Positions 24,322 through 32,445 of a stretch of DNA of 64,000 bases are shown piece after piece. The translations under genes were made by a program, and so were the position numbers. The stretch is from Leptoclinus maculatus (lineage: Eukaryota > Chordata > Actinopteri > Perciformes > Stichaeidae), in assembly GCA_032191485.1 (NCBI GenBank), contig JAVDOI010000009.1, positions 20,828,843 through 20,892,842 of the forward strand, given 5' to 3'. Position 1 is the stretch's first letter, and every line of letters starts with the position of its first letter. Under the pieces are notes generated by a model. The model was not told the DNA's origin and ran no database searches. It worked only from the letters and a program-made list of their open reading frames with translations.

Positions 24322-25219
24322 ATGGAGGAGGGGGAGAAGGTGGGACCGATGTGGACGACCCCTACACGATCCAGAGAAGGATCCCACTCCACACTGGAGG
24401 AAGAGTGGTGGGGCAGCGGCCACAGTCCCCCAGACCATCCCCATGGAAGGGACTACTACGATCCCGAGCAGAGAGGGGATTCGGACGAGTGGCCGAGAAA
24501 CAGAGAGAGGAACCGGGACAGAGTGCAGGTCCGTACCTGGGGGGCATATACTCCCCAAGACCATCGGTTGAAATAGGTCCCAGAAGGGCACAGGCCAGCG
24601 CATGTCACTTCACATCCTTCCCGCCTGCTGTCTCTTAGCACTGCTTCACCCCGAGGGGGGTCGACCTATTGGGGACATGGGAACACGGACGCCACAGGTT
24701 GGGTCCTAAAACCAACAAAAGCTATCTTGATAATAGGGGATTCGAAACTGGCTCGCCTTCCCTTTATACATGATGATAGGGTGCAGGTGGATAGTTACCC
24801 CGGGGGCACTATAAAGTAGGCAACCAAGCTCCTGGAACTCCACACTCCAGTTTGGATGGGGGCACAGAAGGTAGTGTTGTCATTTGGGATTATAGGGGGG
24901 GGGTTAGGATAGCTCCACCTCGATGACTCAAGGGGTCTTTGACCTTATAACGGCAGGGAAAAGGGTGTTTTCGCAAGCAGATATCTACATCCCTAAGATC
25001 AATGCCTCCCCATTGGTAGGGGGGGAGGCTAGGAATAGGATTGTAGCCCTGAATAAGGTGATAGAGAAGACCCCAAACCACATTCCTCTTTTAGAAAGAG
25101 GTGGTTTTGAAACAGAGGCCGACAACATACACTGGACGCAGGAAACAGCAAAGCGGATGTGGGACCATTGGAGGACTTTTTTAGGGTTGAGGATCCCGGG
25201 CCACCAAACCCGTACTTAG
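24322..25219 (+). pseudogene. SGNH/GDSL-hydrolase-like ORF of the retroelement (broken)
   Basis: The frame opens at the ATG at 24322 with a polar, Arg/Glu/Asp-rich region of about 70 residues, runs through arm 3 with one TAG (24574), and continues open to 24816. Hydrolase block I, hydrophobic strand then GDS, is at 24736-24744 (ILIIGDSKLARL). The block V DxxH, as DNIHW, is at 25121-25132. Between them are VDSYPGG and VVLSFGI, which fit this family. These positions match the SGNH fold, where the Ser of GDS and the Asp and His of DxxH form the catalytic site. Breaks are the TAG at 24574, a TAG at 24817 and a one-base shift, probably in the G-run at 24895-24903, after which the frame ends at 25219. 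Esterase-like domains are known in ORF1 of CR1/L2 LINEs and in Ngaro-type elements. The role in retrotransposition is not established. Substrate unknown. Confidence 0.8.
24535..24625 (+). repeat. ORF-derived arm, copy 3 (inside the reading frame)
   Basis: This is the copy that lies in the coding frame of the hydrolase ORF, so it is probably the source of copies 1 and 2. It matches 23592-23682 over 91 bases. After CCCGCC the sequence continues into coding sequence here (TGCTGTCTCTTAGCAC) and into the left inverted repeat in copy 1. Confidence 0.92.
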
Positions 25220-25236
25220 GTGAGGACCACGGGATC
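25177..25236 (+). promoter_or_regulatory. Putative -1 ribosomal frameshift signal
   Basis: The heptamer TTTTTTA lies at 25177-25183 and is read as ACT TTT TTA in the hydrolase frame, which is the exact X XXY YYZ phase needed for tandem slippage. A -1 slip moves translation into the RT frame, which is open through this point. An 8-base spacer (25184-25191) is followed by a stem pairing GATCCCG (25192-25198) with CGGGATC (25230-25236). After one bulged A, GG (199-200) pairs with CC (227-228), and an inner CACC/GGTG pair (25202-25205 with 25219-25222) lies within the loop. Without slippage the hydrolase frame ends at the TAG at 25217-25219. Heptamer, phase, spacing and structure are seen; function is inferred. 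Confidence 0.6.
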
Positions 25237-26696
25237 ATTAATCTCTCTTCAACCCTTTTACTAGGACCAGCGCACATACAACTTTTAAAGAAGGGCTTGT
25301 CCCAGCACCGGGGACTATTTGGCAGAACAAAGGCAGCGATTGGGGGATGAGCTTTCGGCATACCATAGACGACTGGGAATTTGTCCTTTTTTGGGGGGGA
25401 TACCTTCGGGAGAACGGGTACCATTTAGGTCAGCATCAACTTGGGAACCACCACCTTCCGCACTGCCAAAACAACTCTTACGACTATTTGAGGTGGATAG
25501 AGAGATTTTGGAGAATATAGGGGTAGTGCATGAGAGAGATAATCTGACGGTAGAAGAACAGAGGGCACTAGTAGAACTCCAGCGGGATGCCTCTGTAGTA
25601 ATTAAGCCAGCGGATAAGGGGGGACTGGTGGTCATTATGGACCGAGACCAGTATATCCGGGAGGCAGAACGACAGCTGGGGAACACCGAGTATTATCGGG
25701 AGCTAGGGCACCCAATGTTTAAGGAGACGGGCGGGCTGATTAGGGAAAGACTCAAGGACATGGTGGTACGAGGAGTTATATCAGTACGGCAACAGATCTA
25801 CTTGACAGGGGGTACACCGAAAGTTAGACAGGATATTCTTAGTTTACTGAACCTCAGTCTTTCCAGGAATGATTTTGAGTTCAATGGCCGACATTTTTTA
25901 CAGGTTAAGGGGACGGCCATGGGGAAGAAGTTTGCCCCAGCCTATGCAAACATTTAAATGGCCTGTTGGGAGGGAACAGTGTTCCGCAAGTGTGAGAAAC
26001 TTCCTCTGCACTACTTCCGCTATTTGGACGATATTTGGGGTGTTTGGTCTCACTCAGAGGGGGAGTTCAGAGAGTTTAATTTAGGACCCTAAATGACCAC
26101 CATCCCTCGATTAAACTGCAGGTGGTAACACACCACCGGGAGGTGGAATTCCTGGATGTCACAGTTTATATGGGTGCCGACTTCCCACTGACAGGTTGTT
26201 TGGACACTAAAGTGTTCTTTAAGCCCACAGACTCGCATGCCTTGTTACAACGAGCTAGCTTCCATCCTAAGCACACTTTTAGAGGACTTCTGAAGTCCCA
26301 ACTGCTACGCTTCAAACGTATCTGCTCCCAGGAGGAGGATAGGGAGGGGGCAAAACACATTTTCTCTTTAAAGCACTGAGACAGAGGGGGTATTCCCGGG
26401 CTTTATTAAGATCAGCCAGAAGGGAGGTGTATGGGGCACAGACATCACGACCGCAACACCCTACCAGGAATAGGAGCAGACAAATCATCCCCTTCATAAT
26501 GAAATATTCTTCTGTTTCAGTACAGGCCGTGAGGAAGGCTAAGACAAACTTAGCAGCGGGGGTAGCTGGAACAATAATGGAGACATCAATGGAAATGGTG
26601 GCGGCTTACAAGAGAAACCCCAACTTGAGGGATGCCCTGGTGTGGGCTAAATTGCCACCAAGGGAGACGATGGAGAGGGATCATCCCCTGGAGTGA
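25184..26696 (+). pseudogene. Penelope-like reverse transcriptase (broken, core deleted)
   Basis: After the overlap the frame reads GIINLSS...KKGLS, then, in another frame, a PAPGTIWQNKG block, then LSAYHRRLG and WEPPPSALP. PADKGG (25607-25624), typical of the N-terminal RT region in Penelope-like elements, is followed by VVIMDRDQY. GTAMGKKFAPAYANI (from 25910) corresponds to RT motif B, RYLDDIWGVW (YLDD at 26021-26032) to catalytic motif C, and EVEFLDVTVY to motif D. Between about 25800 and 25840 the sequence jumps from the QQIYLTGG region to just before motif B, so the finger and motif A segment, including its catalytic Asp, is missing. There are frame changes near 25290-25330, 26085 and 26365, and a TAA at 25955. 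The C-terminus has YKRNPNLRDALVWAKL and stops at 26694-26696 with no GIY-YIG endonuclease after it. Confidence 0.85.
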
Positions 26697-28385
26697 TGGG
26701 CCAAAACCACCTGAAAAAAACTCACGGGAGTCTTCCAATAAATGGGATCACAAAATCAAGAACTTGGGCTGTTGTTGTTCTTTTTAAGACCTATTCACAC
26801 TTATTACTGAATAAGGACGGATTAATTTAAATTCAATAAATACAATAAATTAATAGTTGAATAATTCAATAATTTAAATTAATACTTTAATTAATACTCC
26901 AACAAATCAATACTTCAATAATGGAATAATTTAATAATGGTAAATTAATAAAGCAACAATCCACTAAAATCCAATATTGACTCAAAGCAATTAATTTTCC
27001 CCGGATAAGGATGGGGGGTTACTAAAGGACGGAAGCACACAAGGAATATAGGGAGATTGGGTAACAGTGACACTTACTTTAACAAGAAAAGAACAAAAGA
27101 GGGGAGAAACAGGAAGAAAAATTACGGGGAGGACTACAAAAATGGTGGGGTCCACACACGGGGGGATAGGCAGAGGGGACCAATGGGTACCTTAAACAAG
27201 GATGAGTGTGTAGCGGAAGCTCCACCTAGTGACAGGTGAAAACAATGGAGCAATCAGAAGAGAAAAATAGTTTAAAGGTAAAAACAACTGGAAAAAGAGG
27301 ACAGGTAACGGCATAATTGTAATATTTGAGGGGAGAAGAACTTACTTGATGATATAAAAAGATAAAATTAGCAATAAACTATAACAAAACAAAAATAATG
27401 TTCGCACCACGAGTGTAGGGGAAGGTTCCATGATCGACTCCACCCTGCGCAGATCGGAATCCAAACCTGAAAAACATTCAAAAGGTGGGTAGAAGGGCGG
27501 AAAGACCTTTTCCTGTAGTCGTGCGGTGTATGGGACACAGGAAAAGATTAGATAAGAGTGGAGCTGGGGGTCCACTACTGAAGATGTGTTTCATGGTAGT
27601 AAATATCAAACTAATTTAATTAGAATTAATTCAATTATAAAATAAGTTAATTAAATTAATAAAAAGTAAAAAAATAGGATTTTTTTAATTCTTAAAATTG
27701 GAGAACAGAAACTAAAAAATGTAAAATATAATTAAATTAACAATTTTCGTGGTTAAAAGTTTTATTAAAATGTAATTAAATGTATCAACTACAAATTAAA
27801 TAAAATTAAAATTGTTTATAAAAGATAAATTCAATTTATTAAATAAAAAAAAAATGTTAGGGAGGGGTTTAACTTAAGGGGATCTTAAAAGAGGGGGTGG
27901 AAAGAAGGAGGGAGTAAACGGACGCTGGGAACTATGACATAACTCGGATAAATACGGACCATCCATCAGGGACGAGGCTGGGGGGGATATATTCGGTTGC
28001 ATGAGTGGACAAATCCGGAAGAAAAACTTAGGCTCCTCCCTCCCGGTCACTCCCAGGTGGAGGTGGGGAATGATACCGGGTAGGGAGACAGAGTCGCCTA
28101 TCAAGGCAGGGGAGGGTGTTGGTGTATACACATCACCCCTCTTCATCTCTGTGGGGAGAAGATTCTTCATAATAAAACTCCAAAGGTGGGGAGGGGTAAA
28201 GATAAAACTTATGGGCCAAAAAAAACTCTTAGTAAAACTTGGGTAGGGGGGTTACGGTAGCGAACCCTCTCCTAAACTCAACCTGCCTAAACCCTAAGGA
28301 TTATCGGGGGTATGTCACCCGTTTCCCTGCCCTGGACCCTAACCTTAACCCTAGAAGAGAAGAAAGAAGATTAAAATTACCTAAA
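26697..28385. other. 3' non-coding region of the SGNH-RT element
   Basis: The region is AT-rich, with two very AT-rich low-complexity blocks made of AATTAAT-type words (about 26815-26995 and 27595-27860). Between and after them lie purine-rich, G-rich stretches. A 78-codon minus-strand frame at 27342-27575 ends in a hydrophobic stretch, and a 99-codon minus-strand frame lies at 27874-28170. Neither has a recognised domain, and I do not call them genes. I find no GIY-YIG, integrase, tyrosine recombinase or RNase H motif. Confidence 0.5.
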
Positions 28386-28700
28386 ACCTACAGACCATTA
28401 CAGTCCAACAAGTCAGTGGATCTGGAATTTCACTGGAATTACTCACTTAGTCCTATCCCTAGCCCTAAGTAAATATTAGAAGAGGAGCAAGAAGACTAAG
28501 GTTTAAAATGTAAGGTTAGTTTTACCTAAACAAACCTAAAACCTACAGGCCATTACGGTGTAATGACGAGTCAGTGAATCTGGAGTTTAATTAGGATTAC
28601 TCACTTAATCATATCCCTAACCAAAAATTAGAAGAAGCAAGAAGACTAAGGTTGGTTCTTACCTAAATAAACCTGAAACCTACAGACCATTACGGTCTAA
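28386..28700. repeat. Subterminal tandem repeats of the right end
   Basis: Three units share AACCTACAG(A/G)CCATTAC, then A(G/C)TCAGTG.ATCTGGA, a TTACTCACTTA block, and AGCAAGAAGACTAAGGTT. They start at 28386, 28540 and 28676, so spacing is about 130-160 bp. Each begins with a version of the 15-bp imperfect palindrome AGACCATTACGGTCT (28392, 28547 and 28684), the inverse of the one in the left end. Confidence 0.88.
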
Positions 28701-28818
28701 TAACAAATTAGTCGATTTAATCTTGACTCACCAAACAAACCTGAAAGGGAGGGGGGAATTGAAATCCGGGGTATAAATCCAGGGAGCACAGACTCTCCTA
28801 AACAGGCGGAGGAGGGGG
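28529..28818. repeat. Right inverted terminal repeat, about 290 bp
   Basis: The end reads AACAGGCGGAGGAGGGGG at 28801-28818, the inverse of the left end at 23681. It includes TCGATTTAATCTTGACTCAC and GGAATTGAAATCCGGGG, which are found inverted at 23715-23795. Confidence 0.9.
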
Positions 28819-31800
28819 AAGGGTGATTTAAAACAAGAAAGTTTAATTCTTAACTCAAAGAAAATAATTGCAAAAACAATGGGTTTTTTTTCTTTATCTT
28901 TCATGAGTGAATAGAATGTCAGTGAAAATTGTCAAGCCATAATAAAGACTGACGGCTGATGTTTATCAAGGTTTTATCACAGCATCCTGCCACTCTGAAC
29001 AAAGGTATTTTACAAATTGGATTAAATTAACTGTAAAACTTTCTCTTGGCAAGTACTTCCAAAGTCGTTAACGTGTGTGTAAATATGACACTTCAACCAA
29101 CGTCCTAACACTGATGGAACATAATTGTTTGCAGCCAAAACCAAAGAAGCATTGCTGGTGAACAGATTAACATGATGTAATACTAATCTTGTAGATTGTG
29201 GCATTATTAGCCTGTGATTATGTGACTAATCTTGGCCTCAGTGAGCTCACCTAGTGGGTTCCAAGGGTTATTTCTGTCTCTGTCCAGTATTTTACTGATC
29301 CAGTGACATATGGCACACGAGCAAGCCAAGATCTTCAAGCACGGTCGAACTGCGTTGTCACTGTTTTCTTCCTGAATAATATTGTGGTGGTGAAAGTATC
29401 AAATCGAGGCACCTTCAAATCACAGCATTTTTATAGGAAATTGACTTTGAGTGCTATCTGTATGCTCTTTTTTTTCTTTTGCATAAAATGTTTCCATAAA
29501 GGGAACAGGACTTTAGATAAATGATCAATTTCTCTATAAGTCGAGACACCCTCAACAAAAACATTGCTCTTTTTCCACGCACCAGTCAATTTTGAGAGTT
29601 TGGGGCTGTTTTGCTTCCATAACATGTCTTGACTGCACTTTGTCTATATGCGTCTGTCGATTTCTCCTAAATTCACCAAGAGTTGGTATTAAATAATGAT
29701 AATTTGCATATTTAAATAAACAAATAAATTCAGAAAACCATGAATTATATAGGTGCAGTAAGTGTTCATCTTTTATTTTTGATAATCAGCCTTGTGTCAT
29801 TTCAAGTGACGGGGTTCATAATTAACACGTATGTGAAGATGTGTCTAAAAACTCAATTACATGTCATTAAATGGAGTAGTCTAATGGCTAAATCACCTTC
29901 TCTTTCCTGAAGTCTTAGTGATTCTCAGTTGTCAATGTTTTTGTAGATCGCTGATGACTACAATCCTATTTAACCCAATCAATTACTCCCCGAGCCTGTC
30001 GATACATTAATCAGGCTTTAGAAGTCCTCTCAGTGCTGAACAGAGACCACTGCCTCGTCTGGACCCCATCCAATCGGAGAGACTCCAAAACCAGCAGGGT
30101 TTCACGGAGCATTTCATTTGTCTTTTTTTACAGCAGTTCTGTATCAGTACACTTGCTATCAGCAGAGCGATCAAAGACATGTTGGGTCTTTCTTGTCGTC
30201 ATTTTAAATCCATCAGTCATTTCTTTTAATTCTTTTGTTTTCTAAAAGCTCATTGAAGCATCCGCGTAAGTGTCAGTAATACCGTCTTATGTTTTAAAGA
30301 TGTAAAGGCTTCAATAAACTCTTTATTGTCACTGCTAATGATTACCTCATTATAGGCACAAAACTCCCATTTAGTTTTGATCTCCAGTTCATTTTGTCGC
30401 ATCACATTTTAAAGGTTATTATCTCTGTTTCCATGTGATCAAATACTGTTCAGCTAAGGCAAAAGTTCAACAGAAAAATGGACAAAAAGACTCCAACTAA
30501 ACGACGGATTGGAAACAATCCATTGAATGTAGCTACTGAGTAAAAGAGTTATTTTGCTTATAGAGGTACAATTGTCAAAACAGTGCTAATGGTTAAGTAA
30601 TTATTGGTTATTTAAGTTGACTTTCCAATGGAAACAGCACAGCATGATTTAACAGTAACCAACTATTAAAGTCCTCTAAACTCACTGAGTGAGGTAGAAA
30701 ATGGATTTAATTGTACAAGAACACTAAATAAAAACATTTTAAAGCCCTACTGGATTTGCTTCAGTTGGATTTTTTTGCTTCACTTATGTGTTTAGTTTGA
30801 CACTAAAAGGCACTTTTTACATGTGGCGGGTAAACTTTACAGTGAACTGTGAAGCAGAAGACATCTTGTGTCTAATATTTTAACTTTTGAAAAAAAAAGT
30901 TTAAAATATATTTGTAATTTAACAGGAAATTAAAGTTGACATGAATAAACCATCAGTTTGGTTCAAATTCTCTTGAGTGCACAAAAGCAAAACATGACTC
31001 ATGAAAGACATATCTTATCAAAAGTTGATATTCCCTTGCACACACAAAATAACATAAGTTGGGAAATTAATTTTTGCAAATGAACTGATTTATAAAAAAG
31101 AAACGTACTAGACATACATTTTTTTAAGAAAAGCAAAATGTCTGAGACATGTCTGGAGGGGATATATAGATATATAAATCTTGTTACGGATATGTTTGCC
31201 CATAATTAAAACCAAGTTTTTTGATTAAAATACATTTAATTGCCCTCCACAATGACGCATAACATTTTATGATCCGACACACCATTTGCAGGAAAAATTG
31301 ACTTTGTCAGTGCATTCTGAAACCGCTGCAAAAACAAACAGTTTGGTTAGGTTTGGGTTGAAATAAGTGCTTACTTAAGGTTAGAGAAACATCTTCCTCT
31401 TGTTGTCTCTTGAATGTAAAAACATGTTAGTTATGGGTATTTACTAAAACGGCTGAAAAGAAAATGTTTTTCTTAAAAGGACAGTTTGTGCAATATGGAT
31501 CCACTGTTGCAAGCATGCGGAAGAACTGAGAGCATTACTTCTGTGTGTAAAGTCAGTTATCATCCCCAAACCAGCCGACAAATGTTTGGCAAAACGCTAG
31601 AGGTTCAGTTTCATCTACGGATGGCGACAGTGATTGCAGCAGTCCTGTATAGAAAGGCAGTCGCTGTCAACACGCTCACATCACAAGAAGTGGCATGATA
31701 GTGGGTTTCCAAAGCGGCTGGAAAAATGGAAGTTGACAGTGCTCTTATGATGGCCGGAATTAATTTCTTTATTTATTAAGTCAACACGTGTATGATTTGT

Positions 31801-32240
31801 TCTTATGTTCACGTAATGCCTCCCCTCCTCACTGTTTCTGTTGATTGGATTTTATATGATCATTACTTCCATCCTTTTAATAGCAACTTTCCCAAATAAG
31901 AAATCAGTTATCCTTATTACCTTATGCTATGGGAATTAATATCATGTCACTCTTCTTGTCTATGAGTCACTCTTATTATTACCTCTTATTGTTTGCTTCC
32001 CCTTCATGAAACAATTCACTTACACCATGAATCTGTTTTTACTCTCCATCTTCTCCACCTCAGGAATCAGGAACTTCTGAAACAATTAAATACGTAAAAT
32101 GAAATTGACATTTATAACCAAATATTGTGGCTACGACTTTAACACATCTTTTGATTGAGAGTCATGGGTGATGCATTCATAATTCATTTTTGCAGAAAGT
32201 ATGTGTAGTTGTTGTTTGAACGTTGTTTATTTCCAGGCAG
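28819..32240. other. Intergenic, unassigned
   Basis: No gene. 31317-31395 contains AACAAACAGTTTGGTTAGGTT, similar in style to the 655-965 repeat. 29940-30060 and 30290-30420 have a mild regulatory-like texture. A 70-codon frame at 31486-31698 is not recognised. Confidence 0.35.
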
Positions 32241-32249
32241 TCAGAAACG

Positions 32250-32445
32250 AGAGAGCGACAGGTGCAAATCTAGCTAATCAAATGGATTGGGAGCTCAGTG
32301 CTGGGCTCAGCCCTGATTACCTCCCATAAGCCCAATCAGCTGATGCCTCTTAAGGCACGCGTCCGCTGTTCTTCATGGGCAAATCCACAAAGTGGGGGAT
32401 CCAAAGAGGATTTATTAGGCTCTGGTTTGGTTTAATCTATTCACA
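32250..32445. promoter_or_regulatory. Candidate conserved noncoding element
   Basis: Balanced-composition block with AGCTAATCAAATGGATTGGG, CCCTGATTACC, CCCAATCAGCTGATG and GGTTTGGTTTAATC. It combines homeodomain-like TAATC/ATCAAT cores and an E-box CAGCTG and has no coding frame. Hypothesis from composition only. Confidence 0.22.

Larger units (their letters stand above)
23541..28818 (+). mobile_element. Retroelement with SGNH hydrolase and Penelope-like RT, long inverted ends
   Basis: The unit holds, from left to right: an ORF-derived arm (23541-23682), a left inverted repeat (23681-23970), an inverted copy of the arm (23971-24094), an N-terminal coding region with a third arm (24322-24720), an SGNH-hydrolase-like domain (about 24721-25186), a frame overlap with a slippery heptamer (25177-25183), a Penelope-like reverse transcriptase (to 26696), a 1.7-kb AT-rich 3' region and a right inverted repeat (to 28818). 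The + strand is strikingly G-rich in the coding half. Inverted ends are unusual for a retrotransposon. They could be real termini, or a truncated copy joined head-to-head, which is known for Penelope-like elements. I found no clear target-site duplication, no tyrosine recombinase, no transposase and no hammerhead ribozyme core. The copy is inactive through stops, frameshifts and an internal deletion. Confidence 0.85.

Noticed and set aside
23454..24603. Frames starting MRWPVPFWD in both orientations
   Set aside because: They are the antisense of the ORF-derived arms and recur because the arm is repeated, not because they encode a protein.
25029..25686. Long minus-strand frames opposite the hydrolase-RT region
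   Set aside because: Shadows of the + strand coding sequence; the protein motifs are all on the + strand.
28320..28352. Telomere-like CCCTAACC words in the right subterminal region
   Set aside because: Only a few irregular words; they belong to the subterminal repeat units and are not a telomeric array.
28915..28975. Hammerhead-ribozyme-like words (CTGATG near the right end)
   Set aside because: Lies outside the inverted repeat and lacks the paired stems and the GAAA core arrangement. No hammerhead core is visible inside the repeats either.
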